Origin: Poa pratensis
Taxonomy: Eukaryota > Streptophyta > Magnoliopsida > Poales > Poaceae
DNA length: 64,000 nt
NCBI GenBank assembly: GCA_947311845.1
Contig: CAMZMU010000040.1
Location: 56,438,330-56,502,329, forward strand
Direction of reading: 5' to 3'
Part shown: positions 20,332 through 32,264 of the stretch, in pieces
Layout of the letters: every line of letters starts with the position of its first letter
Position numbering within the stretch: position 1 is the stretch's first letter
Notes under the pieces: generated by a model
The model's input: only the letters and a program-made list of their open reading frames with translations
What the model was told of the DNA's origin: nothing
The model's database searches: none
Program-made: the position numbers and the translations under genes

Positions 20332-22959
20332 TTAAGTTGCACCAAAATGAAGCCCTGAGAGCGATCCGCGGTACTGTTACACTGTAGCTAACACTGTCCC
20401 GCTACAGTGTTCTACAGTAACGCGATCCAGTCCGTCCACTGGTGATCAGACGGCCCCGTGTAGGCTCCTGTGGCAATTTTCTAAAAAGCGACACGCAATC
20501 CCAAAAATTGCCCCGCAGCCCCCGCATTCAGGAGGTGAAGGTCCTAATTCTAATTTGCGAAAACACCAAGGGGCTCCCCGCCAAAATGCCACCGCATTTC
20601 TCTCTCCCTCTTCCTCTCTCCCCGCGCTCCGACGTCGCCGGCGCCGTCGACGCGCGTCCTCGCCGCTCCGGTCCTCCCCCTTTAGATCCATGCACACGGC
20701 GCGCTTCGACGTCACTTCTTCTCCCTCCTCACCGAGCGTCGCATGCTGGGTCGCCCTAGAAGCTGCGGAATCGCCGCCGTCGTCGTTTTGCTCCGGCCGC
20801 CACATCCGCACGCCGCAACCGAAGCTCCGGCGACCTAAAAGAGGCGGCGCCGCCGCTCCCTGGCACCCCGCGCCCACGCGCCTCCGGCGCCCCCCAGCGC
20901 GTGCTCCAGATCGTGCGGATGCGCGCGATTGCGTCGCCGGCGTCGTCCGCACGGCCGCGGCGACCATTGCGGACGCCGTCGCCACGTCGTAATGGGCCCG
21001 TTTGTCAGAATTTTCTCTTTTTAGCAATATTTTCAGAAAAAACGGTAAACACCTGCCACGTGGGACCATATTTCCTAAACAAATTCCAAAAAAATGATAA
21101 ATGATTTAAAATCAGTACCTCGAAATACAAACTTATCTCAAAAATTAAATTTACTACAAAATTCAAAAGCCCTGAGAGCGATCCGTGGTACTGTTACACT
21201 GTAGCTAACACTGTTCCCCGCTACAGTGTTCTACATTACCGCGATCCAGTCCGTCCACTGCCGATCAGACGGCCCCGTGTAGTCTCCCGTGGCAATTTTC
21301 TAAAAAGCGACACGCAATCCCATAAATTGCCCCGCAGCCCCCGCATTCAGGAGGTGAAGGCCCTAATTCTAATTTGCGAAAACACTAGGGGCCTCCCCAC
21401 CAAAATGCCACCGCATTTCTCTCTCCCTCTTCCTCTCTCCCCGCGCATCACCGACGTCGCCGGCGCCGCCGACGCGCGTCCCTGCCGCTCCAGTCCTCCC
21501 CCTTCAGATCCATGCACACGGCGCGCTTCGACGTCACTTCTTCTCCCTCCTCGCCGAGCGTCGCATGCTGGGTCGCCCCAGAAGCTGCGGAATCGCCGCC
21601 GTCGTCGTTTTGCTCGGCCGCCACATCCGCACGCCGCAACCGAAGCTCCGGCGACCTAAAAGAGGCGGCGCCGCCGCTCCCTGGCACCCCGCGCCCACGC
21701 GCCTCCGGCGCCCCCCAGCGCGTGCTCCAGATCGTGCGGATGCGCGCGATTGCGTCGCCGGCGTCGTCCACACGGCCGCGGCGACCATTGCTGACGTCGT
21801 CGCCACGTCGTAATGGGCCCGTTTGTCAGAATTTTCTCTTTTTTGCAATATTTTCAGAAAAAACGGTAAACACCTGCCACGTGGGACCATATTTCCTAAA
21901 CAAATTCCAAAAAAATGATAAATGATTTAAAATCAGTACCTCCAAATACAAACTTATCTCAAAAATTAAATTTACTACAAAATTCAAAATACACTGAAAT
22001 TCATCGAAATGCTCGAAAAAGAAGAAAAAATGTAAAAAAAAATGAACATTTCAATTTGCTTAAAAAAGGTCAGAAAACTCTAAAACATGTCAGCATACCC
22101 ACATTTCCAAATTTCTAAATATTTGAAACTTCAAAAAAAAAATGTCACAATTCTCACAAAAAATACATGCAACACGTTCGAAAATTCCAATTTGCTACAA
22201 AAAAAAGATAGAGCTACTCCAAAATATATATATGTCACATCTAATCTCACATATTGCATTCTCCCTAAATATGGAGTTCAAATAAATATTTATGTCATTT
22301 GACTACTTAAATTTGGTGAATATTACTACAACATCCAAATTAATTCCCTCTAATTATGGATTGACTTTAAAAAATGTTCACATACATACGTGCAACACAT
22401 CTGGAAATTTCAATTTGCTAGAAAAAATAGAGCTACTCCAAAATACATAGATCACACATATTATCTCACATATTGCATTATCCCTAATTATGGAGTTCAA
22501 ATAAATATTTATGGCATTTCACTACTCTAATTTGATGAATATTAATACAAAATCCGAATGAATTTCCTCTAATTATAGATTAACTTTACCTAATGCTCAT
22601 GCACTGTACATCCTCCAATTATGAAACTCAACTAAATATTTCGACAAAATACAAACATGCAGCAGCATTCCAACTTGCTAGACATTTCAAAATACTCTCA
22701 GATATATGAAGACGCTCAAACAAAAAAATTTAAAAAAAAACTATTTTCAGAGTACTTTCCTATACAAAAAAAACCAACACATTTGAAATTGAATTACAAT
22801 AATTTCCAAATTTGAGCAATCTCCACACTCTGACCATTTTTAAAACAAAAGCTTTTTCCAATTTCAATGGTTTCCAAACTTATACAATTTTATAACGTCG
22901 CCATTTTCAAATTCGGATTTACAAACACAGGCGCGGCATCGCCGCGCTCAGTTACCTAG
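20332..22959 (+). mobile_element. Helitron-like element H2 with 817-bp internal duplication
   Basis: The 3' end carries a perfect hairpin GCGCGGC-atc-GCCGCGC (22931-22947) and CTAG (22956-22959) before T. The 5' end abuts the CTAG of H1. The segment from 20351 (gccctgagagcgatccg) to 21167 is repeated at 21168-21985 with few changes. Each copy has a zone of CTACAGTG/CACTGTAG inverted motifs, a conserved linker, and a GC-rich block with open frames ending near a TAATGGGCCCG motif. The rest (22000-22930) is AT-rich. No transposase coding is present. Confidence 0.7.
20585..20995 (+). other. GC-rich open block in H2, first copy
   Basis: About 400 bp of GC-rich sequence with long open frames on both strands; one plus frame of 145 codons (20555-20992) ends near RTAAATIADAVATS. 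Its second copy is at 21410-21813. Related blocks at 48060-48445 and 59690-60051 end in similar Ala/Val-rich strings (AVGVVAAAVAAPSTATS and AGAVAAAEAAPAAVTS). This may be captured promoter or first-exon sequence carried by the Helitron group. I do not recognise a protein family. Confidence 0.45.
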
Positions 22960-23174
22960 TAAAAGTTGTAATGTGTGGTTAGGAAACTTCCCAGTTTATG
23001 TTGTGAACTCGGTGGAACTGGACATGTCCAGGGCTTAATATAAATCGCAGCAGACTTGAGGACAAATTGCCGGAACCAAACAGGCCGTAGAGCCAAACAT
23101 CGCGTCGCGTGTGCGTGTCCGGAGCAAGGCGTATCTGCTGCGACTGTGACTGACGAAACAATAGCTACCAATTT
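22960..23174. other. Spacer between H2 and F-box copy A segment
   Basis: Unique-looking sequence without a supported gene or repeat structure. The short minus frames here have no features. Confidence 0.4.
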
Positions 23175-23742
23175 AAGTTTCTAACACTAAAGATCATCCG
23201 TACAGAGAACGGTATTCTGACCTCGAAAGAAGAGAAGAAACTTGTCTTCGCATGTTGCAGTCTCAAGAACATCTCTGACTCTTCCTACACACACGAGACC
23301 ATCTACAGAGACCAACGACCCCCTCTGATCTGCAGCATATAGTAGCAACTCGGATCAAATACCCTCCACTTTCTACATTTCATGGTGAGACACCGAATTG
23401 CAAAGCCACCGGCATAAATTATCTTCAAAAAATAAGGGGTTTGTTCAACTAACTGAAGCATTACACTCAAATACATCCCATTAAGATAATCCATAAGATC
23501 TGAAGCTTACAGAATCACACTGATTAGCAACAGACGATAACATAGCACTAGGACAAAGATAACCAGAACAGAACATGGGCTGTGCTGTGCTGATCATACT
23601 AATTAATAACTTAAGTTGCACAATAATATATCACTAGATAAACATGAGCAGGCCCAAGCTGGGTTGATCAGGATGCTTCATCAACAAGTTGGGAGTGCAT
23701 ATGATAATCTCCAAGACAATTGAGAAAACCCTGCTGGATTGT

Positions 23743-24915
23743 TCAGACAGTTTCAGGAGGGAAAAACCATGTTGGACGCCACTGGCCAGCATGACGCGGC
23801 GGTACTGCTGCAGTCCCTGGCATCAATGGTGTGATCGTGCCATTCCTGATATTGTAGACACCAGAATCACGGAAAGGGTTTGCAGAACACTTTGGCCAGG
23901 AATAGTCACACATGAAGTAGATGCAATCCTCATGGTATCCACTGCATTCGGTAGCAGGCAGGGACTTCGAGCTATGTTGGCCAAGAAAGAGTGCATGGCC
24001 ACCCAAGTTGATTGCTCTTCTCCATCGAGCAGGGCTGGTGTGCAAGTCTGCCTCAAAGACCTGAAGTGCAGCAGTACGGTCATGTACAAAGAAATCATCA
24101 GTACTTGTTGAACGGGCCATAGAGCCAATATATCTTGTCACCATCAACAGTCTACCGCCACATTCAACTAGATACTCCCTTACCATATACGCCTCCTCAC
24201 TCGACAAGGATTCAGGTGTTCTACCTAAATCACCTAGAGAGTCAATTATACACTCCATCGATGAAATACCAATATCCTTGTCTAATTCAAATATCAAAAG
24301 TTTGCCAAACCCGGCCAACACGTACAGCTTTCTATCAAAGAATGCAAGACTCTTGAGGTGCAGTCTTGGATGCTTGTTATCTCTGAATGCGTCAGTGGCA
24401 ATCGGTGGTTCGCTAATACAAAGTGTGCCACAGTTACCATCATCCATGATCATAGCATAAACAAGCGAACATGGCGATGAGTCCAGGGGTGAGGGCACCA
24501 CCAACTTATAGAAAATTGGATTAAATGTAGAGTCAGGATCATATATCTCACGGTTCCATACTTTGGCTAGCCTAGGAAGCTCCAGTGTGGCCTTGGAGAA
24601 AGGGTTCATCAATGAGCACACATCATCATTGTGCATGAGGAATAACCAGTTATCAACTGAGCCATGGCAACACACACCTTCTGGTAGAGATATGCGGTGA
24701 ATTTCACTGCCTGGAATGCTGAGAAAGGTACCATCGGGGAGGGTGAGCCACGGGAATGGGAGGGGAAGGGACTGCAAGATACAATTAGAGCGCCACGGGT
24801 GACATACTGCCCTCAGACGAACACGATCAGCCAAGGAAGGGAGGCGCCGGAGGACAAGGCCCAGCAGTTCCGGCTGAAGATCTGACCAAGGTCGAGACTC
24901 TGCAGTCTCCATCAT
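23743..24915 (-). CDS. F-box/DUF295 protein, copy A
   Basis: Intact 390-residue protein. The N-terminal F-box (about residues 8-45: WSDLQPELLGLVLRRLPSLA, then RAVCHPWRS) would bind the SKP1 subunit of an SCF ubiquitin ligase. The rest is a DUF295 (KIB1-4 beta-propeller) domain, with WLTLPDGTFLSIP, GSVDNWLFLM, SLMNPFS, KLVVPSPLD, AFFDRKLYVL, VECGGRLLMV, VFEADL, GGHALFLGQHSSKSLPA, CIYFMCDYSWP and SGVYNIRNGTITPL. Length is normal for this large grass family. I start at the Met pair at 24915 rather than the in-frame Met at 24948, because a splice acceptor (cttacag, AG at 24922-24923) lies between them and copy B starts at the equivalent MMETAESRP. The substrate is unknown. It is about three-quarters identical to copy B by eye and could be functional. 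Confidence 0.9.
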   Translation of the reverse strand: MMETAESRPWSDLQPELLGLVLRRLPSLADRVRLRAVCHPWRSNCILQSLPLPFPWLTLPDGTFLSIPGSEIHRISLPEGVCCHGSVDNWLFLMHNDDVCSLMNPFSKATLELPRLAKVWNREIYDPDSTFNPIFYKLVVPSPLDSSPCSLVYAMIMDDGNCGTLCISEPPIATDAFRDNKHPRLHLKSLAFFDRKLYVLAGFGKLLIFELDKDIGISSMECIIDSLGDLGRTPESLSSEEAYMVREYLVECGGRLLMVTRYIGSMARSTSTDDFFVHDRTAALQVFEADLHTSPARWRRAINLGGHALFLGQHSSKSLPATECSGYHEDCIYFMCDYSWPKCSANPFRDSGVYNIRNGTITPLMPGTAAVPPRHAGQWRPTWFFPPETV

Positions 24916-24921
24916 GCAGGT

Positions 24922-25902
24922 CTGTAAGACAAAGACATGGGATTTCATATTAAACAGAGTTGAAAAAAAAAAGACAGAACTAGCAAAACATATGATTCTT
25001 GTAATATTCTAAGACCAAAGGCCATCAGCTCAATTTTCTAAGAAAGCTTATAGATTTCAGAGTATAATCTAAATATGAAGATTTAGTGGAAACAACCAAT
25101 TCACCAGAGAGAAATAAAATAGTAAAACTGCATTCAGATGTACCACCTATATATGCCTCTTGCACTTGGTAACCTGCAAGTCTGCAACTAAGCTTAGACA
25201 GTACACTGAGCATGTGATTTCAGATAACGAGGTGCATTACTAAAACAGAATAGATCATCCTTTGATTGCCCGCCCTCTAACTAGAACCACCAAAAGCAGC
25301 AGCATAAAGAGCTGCGAAAAGCATTGTGTTTTTAATTTCTCATGTGCAATGGCCCAGCATTACGACCTAGTCAACCGCACACATTCTGTTCATATTTTCA
25401 CATGAAAAGGGCTAAGGGCATTCAATTAAGTAATACATGTATAAAAAAAGTGCCAACTTAGCACAGGTCGGAAAAATGGCTGTGCACCAGAGCAAAGTAT
25501 ATTACTGGATATTCTTGTGCTTACATCAGATAATAATTAACTCCATAAAACCAAGCTTAAATCGGTAATAGGTATGCTAAAACAGTGATAGTGTGCATCG
25601 GAACCAAGTACATATGTTCCTACAGATTTGTACCAAGAGCAGATCTACTAGAAGGAACAACGTAAAGTATAAAGTCCGCAAACGAGGTGCCATTCTTCTT
25701 CTTTCGAGAACACGGTGAAAACAAGGAGAGGTTCGCATCAGAGCCGAACATATTCCTAGACATTCGCAGTTCACAGCAGGAAAAAGCTGCCTGGCCGACC
25801 ACAGATGATAGATCTACTATAATAAACAACGATGGTCATCGATCCGCCCGACGAATTAAACCCTAACTAGAAATGATAAGCAGATAGAGGATTAAAGCTT
25901 AC
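24922..25902 (-). other. 5' UTR intron of F-box copy A
   Basis: On the minus strand the donor CTCGAGG/GTAAGCTT lies at 25902 and the acceptor TTACAG at 24922, giving an intron of about 981 bp just before the start codon. The same donor and acceptor positions are conserved in copy B (about 965 bp), and the donor in copy C (47425), which supports the model. Confidence 0.7.
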
Positions 25903-26120
25903 CCTCGAGTTCTTCCTAGTGGCCTGGTCGGCGAGAGGGGACGAGGGTGCGGAACCGAATCAGTCGCCGGCAGCGGCAGGGGATGGTCTCCGTCCGCTTG
26001 GGAGGCTCACCTCGGCGAGGAGCTAGGGATTGCGACCTGGTTGTGGGTGGGGACTGGGGAGGAGGGGAGGGGAAAAGGAGATGCCATAGAGAGCTGGGGT
26101 TTCACAGTGCTGCCGTTCGT
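25903..26120 (-). promoter_or_regulatory. Leader exon and GC-rich promoter-proximal region of copy A
   Basis: GC-rich block upstream of the intron donor, conserved with 42982-43200 (copy B) and 47426-47530 (copy C), including the ggcctggtcgg and gcgaggagctagggattgcgacc strings. It is probably the non-coding first exon and proximal promoter. The transcription start cannot be fixed from sequence alone. Confidence 0.5.
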
Positions 26121-27894
26121 CGAGCGAGGAGAGAGAGTTGGTGCTCCACACCACAAATGATCTCACTAGTTTCAAAAAACTCAAAAAAAAATTTAATAGT
26201 TTAAAAAAATATGAAAACAATCATACATGTCATTAATATACATCGTACAAATTTGGAAAATCTCAATGTATACATTTTGAGCTACACAAAAATAACAAAT
26301 GTGCAGATCGTGAACAATGTGTAGATTCAAATTTCCAACTTTTGTCATTTTTTTCTAGACCATAAAAAACATTTTGTATTATGATTTTGCACGCTTATAT
26401 AGTATACATCATGGAGAACATATGGATTTTTTCAGATTGTTTTAAAACTTTTAAATATATATATTATTTTTTGAAAATAGTGGGATCACTGGAGCAAAAA
26501 TGGCTTTCCGCGAAGAGTGTTCATTTGTACTCCTCTGTTTATGTTTTAATTTTTCAATACGTATTAAATACGGAGCAAATTGAGCGAACTACCAATTAAA
26601 GTACGTCTAGACACGTATGAATTGGAAAACAACTAATATTTCTTAAAAGACTTATTTTTAGGAATGGAGAGAGTAATATTTTATTTTCCCTTTTTGTGAA
26701 ATAGTTGTATACCTTGGGTTCCATAATTGAGATCACTCCATTCTATTCGAGAGGATACAGGAGAAAATCAAGGCGATCCTCATGCGTTTAGGATTTTCGT
26801 CCCCTCCGTCGGTCCCTCCAGTCTCTGATGGCCTTTCACATTTTGGAGTGGTGGAGTCCGGCCTCTCGCTGGCGGGAGGGTTCTCATTTCTTGTTTTACT
26901 TAATTTCTGTAATTTTGTCGGGTGGTGAGGCGGCGGTGATACTTGGTTTCAAAATAAGTTCCTCTCATCTTATCCTCGCTCCGATGGTGCGCCTAGTGGC
27001 AGCGGAGGGTGCGTGGGGTTGTGTATCTAGCGGATCTTCTCACATCCAGTCAGTTTTCGTGTTCATTGGTGTGTTTAAGGGTCTACCTCTTTTGATTTTC
27101 AGTTCTCATATTTTGGCAATGGTTCTCCTCTGATGTGCTGGTCCTTTGGGGTCTTAGCACAATGACTTCTCATTTGTCTATTACCAAAATCTCTACTACG
27201 ATAAGATTTTTCCGGCTATAATGAGGGAGAGGCGAGAACGGCTGAGTGTCACTAGGTGGTTCACTATATTACTCTTTTATATTAGTAAGATTGTTGATGA
27301 TTATTAATAGATCAGTGTAACTTTTCAAAAAACAATTATGTCACACTCGAACCAAGCTCTATAACTTAACTAAAAACTTAAAAACTAGCGTAACTTTTGA
27401 AATCTAAATATTTCCTTTCTTGTTTCCTTTTAAACAACAAATGTCAATATTATTAGACAATTCAAGTCAATATCTATGTGTGTGTTTTGTCAAGATCTAA
27501 CAAAACTTAAAAATGTGTTTCTTGCTAAGACCTATAAAGTGTGTGCGCGAAAAACTACACATTGTTGAGGGCGTCAACCTCGTTCGTGTCGATGACGGTT
27601 ACTCTCTATGTTGTGTCGTCGACATCGTGGTGGGGCAGCTCCCTAGAGGGTTGGCTTCTTCATCTTTGTTGGAACGTCACATGTCTGCTCCTCACAACGT
27701 CTTTTCTTCGGCTTTGGTGGGAAATCGTCCGGTCTTAGCGGAGTGGTGTTTGGGTTTGGCCCTGTTTATGCTAGTGTTTGTGTGGGTTTGACCCTGGTTA
27801 TATTCGTCCGGTTTTCCATCAATTAACTGGACAACTCTTTTTCTTAATCAATAGAATAAGCAAAACTTTTGTCTCATTTGAAACAAACTATTAT
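26121..27894. other. Upstream region of copy A, with probable non-LTR fragments
   Basis: Mostly AT-rich. 26790-27310 is absent from copy B at the same place and contains no clear domain. 27490-27880 ends in ...tcaattaactgga...ctttttcttaatcaatagaataagcaaaactttt, which resembles the 3' tail of a 5'-truncated plant LINE on the plus strand. Neither is securely classified. Confidence 0.4.
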
Positions 27895-27903
27895 TATTAT
27901 TTA
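27895..27903. repeat. 9-bp TSD of MULE (left)
   Basis: tattattta, identical to 39226-39234. Confidence 0.92.
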
Positions 27904-28129
27904 GAGTAAAACGCTCACACAGTTTATCAAGTTGTCACACATGAGCGGATTGGTCACCTACTCAAAAAATGCTAACTATTGGTCAATAAGTTGTGCAAAT
28001 GTTGTACGTTAGTCATTCCGTCACGCTGGACGTTAAGATGCTAACGTGTCCGTTTGTATTTTTGCATAATAGACCCTATATTACTGTTTCCTCTCACTCG
28101 TGCGTCTCTATGGGTAAAATCCAGCTAGG

Positions 28130-28966
28130 CATTTCACCAAACACCTGACACGCATTATGAATCCCGCTCCGATAAGGCCCCACCCTCCGCATCGATGCAC
28201 GTGCGGCCGGCCTTCATCGACGCCGCCACAGGCCGTGCGCGCTCCTGTTCTCCGCGATCTCGCTGGCGCCGACCCGTACGCCACGGCTGCCGCGGCACAT
28301 TGTGACGCTTCCGCGCCGGCGGACATGGCTGGGTCGTCACCGGCAGCGGCCGAGCTAGAGGTCTAGAGCCCAGGGGATAGGATACTCAGCTTGAGGGAGC
28401 TCCAGGAGCCAGTGCTCTATTGGAATCTCCCCGAAGGAGGAGATCGGCGCTGCTACGGCTGGTGTCGGAGTCGGGGAAGACGACCTCCACGCTGGCGTTT
28501 GGAGAAGGTCTGGCTCGATTCCGTCTATGGAGAGTACCAGGACATCGAGGCGGATCTCTCGGACATGGTTCAGGACCTCGGAGAGTCCTGTGGCAATGGG
28601 GAGAACAGAGATGCCAACGGCGTCGTGCTCTGAATGCCGCTCACGTTCTTGACGCACACAAAGTCAAAGGAGCTGAAACTTGGTTGTACTAGGAGCTCCT
28701 CGCCGGGGTGATCTGCTTGATCCGAGACTGAGTCTCGACGCGCGCCACCATGGTGGAGCTGCTACTGGATGAGCTTGAGCTGGCTGTACCGAGGGGCACG
28801 CCGAGCTGGTGTCTGTGGTGGCAAAGAAGGTGTCGTGCTCTCCGTGGCGGCGACCGAGCGGGCGGTGCGCGTCACGCGGTGAGGCACGCAGTGCTGTAGG
28901 AGATGGGTACTGGTTTGTGCCTAAAGAAGAGATGCACCGGTTTTGGACCGAACTCTGGTTGCTCAC
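28130..28966. other. GC-rich body of MULE, possible captured gene sequence
   Basis: Between the left TIR and the nested TIR element lies GC-rich sequence with open frames on both strands (for example 28355-28657 minus, 100 codons; 28391-28633 plus, 80 codons). This composition is typical of Pack-MULEs that carry host gene pieces. I cannot name a donor gene and no domain motif is visible. Confidence 0.4.
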
Positions 28967-29488
28967 TCAGAGCATCTCCGGTCGGGGCGCCCAAACGGCC
29001 GCCCAAAGCCGTTTGGGGCGTGCCGGACACAAAATCGCGCCCAAACGCGAATTCGGTCCGGCGCGGCCCAGTTTTGTGTCCGGCACGCCCCAGTTTTGTG
29101 TCCGGCACGCCTAGCCCACGCCCTCAACTTGGGGAGGCTTGGGGCGGCCCCGGACGGAAGGAAACGCACGCCTCCGACGCGCGGGCCACGCCTGGCAGTG
29201 ACACGGCCACGCCCCGCCATGGTCAAAGGCGCCGTCAAAGGCGCGTGCCGCGTGGCGACTCCTCGTTTTCACGGCCGGCGGGCGGCCAGTGAGCCGTCGC
29301 GTCCTCTGCTCGCCGGAGTGAATGCGGCGCGCCTTTTCGAGGCGAGCGGCGTTAATGCCACCGCTCTCCGGCCGCCATAAAAGGCACGCTCTGGCCTCCA
29401 CTCATCGCCACTCTCGCCCTCGCCGTTCTCTCTCCCTCACCTCGCCGCTTCTTCTCCACTCGAAAAACCGCCGCCCCTCTCCTTCTCC

Positions 29489-29856
29489 ATGGCCGGCACC
29501 TGGAGGCGCACCGGCGGCGCCGCGGCCAACGGCTTCGCGCCGCGCACCCTGCTCAAGGAGCAGACGGAGGCGCTGCGCGACAACGGCTATCCGGTGCCGC
29601 CGGATATGCGTGTTTGCCACGGGTTCGTCATCGGCGTCAACGGCGTGCCAGTGATGAAGCCCCTGACGCGGACGAGCCGCGGCTTCACCGCCGCGGTAAA
29701 CACACACAACTGGCGTGACCTGACGCCGGAGCAGCGTTAGGACCCGCGTTGGGATCCGCGGAACCCGGCCAACCATGGCCGGTACGAGGCGGCGTTCCGG
29801 CACGCCTACGAGGAGGACTTCTACCGCTGGGACAGCCCCGGTCCGGCGCCGACGGA
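29489..29856 (+). pseudogene. TE-borne hypothetical ORF, N-terminal part
   Basis: Begins MAGTWRRTGGAAANGFAPRT and continues with PVPPDMRVCHGFVIGVNGVP and NTHNWRDLTPEQR, then a stop (TAG at 29738-29740). The same frame goes on after the stop (DPRWDPRNPANHGRYEAAFR) until the LTR element at 29857 splits it. The other half is at 38168-38776. From memory, similar uncharacterised proteins recur in Triticeae genomes with this opening and a WW/WS-PGRTL motif, which fits a transposon-borne gene. No function is assigned. Confidence 0.6.
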
Positions 29857-31203
29857 TGATACGTCTCCAACGTATCTATAATTTCTGATGTTTCATGCTT
29901 GTTTTATGTATCATTGTCACATGTTTTATATGCATTATATATCATTATTATACATTTTCTGGGACTAACCTATTAACAAGATGCCACAGTGCCAGTTCCT
30001 GTTTTCTGCTGTTTTTGGTTCCAGAAAAGCTGTTCGGCCAATATTCTCGGAATTCGACGAAACAAAAGCCAAACCTCCTATTTTTCCGAGGGACACACGG
30101 AGCCAGAAGGGCAAGCCAGGGGGAGGCCCACGGCCTCCAAACCACCTCTTGGGGCGGCTGGGCCCACAGGCGCGCCGAGAGGTGAGGAGGGGCCCACGGG
30201 ACTCCACCGACGTTGCCCCTTCGCCTATTTAGTCACCCCGACGCGAAAACCCTAAAAATATATCTAATACTCCAGAAAGACTTCCGCAGCGCCGTCGCCA
30301 TCGCGAGACCTCGTTTCGGGGGTCAGAAGTTCCTGTTCTGGCACCCTGCCGGGACGGGGAATTGCCCCCGGAGTCATCTCCATCGACACCACCGCCATCT
30401 TCATCGCCGCTGCTGACTCCCATGATGAGGAGGGAGTAGTTCTCCCCCGAGGCTGAGGGCTCTACCGGTAGCTATGTGGTTTATCTCTCTCTCCCATGGT
30501 GTGATCTTTATGTGATCATGAGTATTGCTAGTATCGCTGAATTCATATGTAATGTTTATGCTACTCAAGTGATTGTATCTAGTTTCTGGAGTCATTGTGA
30601 CAACACGGTATCAAGGTGACAGTGTGGGTACTTGTGTGACTCTATGAATAATTTAGACATTTATCATGGTTTATTCTTGGGAATTGTGGTGTTTGTTTAC
30701 TCAGACTTTGAGGAGTGCTTTTGCAGCCCTACACATAGTACTCTTGTGTTATCAAGAAGGAGAATAATCCCGAGTATCATTTACTTGCATTCAGTTGTGC
30801 TAACATGTTGAGAGGTGCCACTAGTGAAAGTATGATCCCTAGGCCTTGTTTCTAAGCATTGAAACAACGTTTATAACAAGTTCTGCTACATGTTTGCTTG
30901 CTGCCATCTTTATTTCAGATTGCAGTTACTACTTATAATCATCCATATTACTTGTATTTCACTATCTCTTCGCCGAACTAGTGCACCTATACATCTGACA
31001 AGTGTATTAGGTGTGTTGGGGACACAAGAGACTTCTTGTATCTTAATTGCAGGGTTGCTTGAGAGGGATATCTTTGACCTCTACCTCCCTGAGTTCGATA
31101 AACCTTGGGTGATTCACTTAAGGGAAACTTGCTGCTGTTCTACAAACCTCTGCTCTTGGAGGCCCAACACTGTCTACAAGAATAGAAGCATGCGTAGACA
31201 TCA
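29857..31203 (+). repeat. 5' LTR of gag-only element E1
   Basis: A 1,347-bp LTR opening TGATACGTCTCC and ending GACATCA. Seven substitutions distinguish it from the 3' LTR (36821-38167) by hand comparison. At the usual grass rate of 1.3e-8 per site per year that implies about 0.2 million years. The preceding acgga (29852-29856) is the TSD. Confidence 0.95.
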
Positions 31204-31213
31204 AGCTATTTTC

Positions 31214-31231
31214 TGGCGCCGTTGCCGGGGA
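31214..31231 (+). other. Primer-binding site of E1
   Basis: tggcgccgttgccgggga lies 10 bases after the 5' LTR. The same PBS occurs in element E2 at 52353-52370. Confidence 0.85.
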
Positions 31232-31313
31232 GGTAAGTGTTGGAAGGTATCTCCTTTAGATTCTGCAATTATTTCTTTTTGTTTCTTGTTTTTATTTTCA
31301 CTAGTTAGGCTTA

Positions 31314-32264
31314 ATGGAAAACAACAAAAAAATTAGAGATCTTTATGAACTTTATATGGAATTAGGACATGATGCTTTTGAAGAGAAAATTAAAAAACCT
31401 ATGGAAGTTTGTTTGCATAATAGTGGTAGTAATGTTATTAGTATAAATTCTTTGGACACCATTATTGCTAAGGCTGTGGAAAAGCCTAAGCTTGGGGAAG
31501 CTAGTTTATATGAAAATAATCTTTTTTGCTCCTCAGCTATGGAGGAATTATTTTGCCTTGATAATGCTTTGTCTCCAATATGTGATAATTCTAATGATGT
31601 TTGTGATATTCCAAATCCACCTGTTGAAAGTATTTCTTTTAAAATACCTATGAAAATTGTTGAAAGGGTTATGAATGATCAGTATGCAGGGGATGGATCA
31701 ATCCATCCAAGTGCTCACTTGTCGAAACTTACAGAACTTTGTGAGTTATTTAAGGTTGCAGGTTTATCAAGAGAAAATGTCATGAGGAAACTATTTCCAT
31801 TGTCACTTAAGGACAAAGCAAAGGAATGGTATAGGCTGCTGGATGAACAACCTTCGAATTGGAAACAGCTTGAATCTCTCTTTTACTCTAAATTTTATCC
31901 TCTTCATGAAGTGCATCTAGATAGGAATTACATTTATAATTTTTACCCTCATGATGGAGAAAGCATTGCTCAAGCTTGGGGAAGGCTGAAAACATTAATA
32001 CTCAAATGTCCTAACCATGAGCTTTCTGAGGAAATAATTGTTACTAATTTTTATGCAAGGCTTTCAGGTCATTACAAGGATTATGTAGATGCATGTTCAC
32101 ATGGTTCTTTCACAAGCAAGAAGGTTGAAGCTAGATGGGATCTTCTTGAAAGAATTCAAAACAATGCTGAGGATTGGGAGAATGACAAAGGTAAAGAATC
32201 AGGTATAAACTATGAATATGATTGCATTAAGTCTTTCGTTGAAACTGCTAGTTTTCGAGCTTAG
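31314..32264 (+). pseudogene. E1 gag, first frame
   Basis: 316 codons beginning MENNKKIRDLYELYMELGHD. The centre carries the retrotransposon gag domain (about residues 130-260: LFPLSLKDKAKEWYRLL, SKFYPLHEV, ESIAQAWGRLKTLI, NFYARLSGHYKDYVDAC) found in Athila/gypsy capsids. It ends at TAG where the next frame takes over without loss of similarity style, so a frameshift or a programmed shift lies near 32230-32260. This is the structural capsid protein of the virus-like particle. Confidence 0.85.

Larger units (their letters stand above)
23175..27480 (-). repeat. Segmental duplication unit A (F-box gene copy A)
   Basis: Unit A shares sequence with unit B (39640-43730) and unit C (43800-47560), beginning around ctaacactaaagatcat (23187; 39645) and continuing through coding region, intron, GC-rich first exon and upstream sequence. 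Upstream matches include the actccattctattcgagagg and gtcacactcgaaccaagct blocks (26730 and 27340; compare 43485 and 43620). Unit A has an extra block of about 550 bp (26790-27310) relative to B. Confidence 0.8.

Noticed and set aside
20446..21069. Long minus-strand ORF (207 codons) in the GC-rich Helitron block
   Set aside because: Shadow of GC-rich sequence; the frame is not preserved in the second 817-bp unit.
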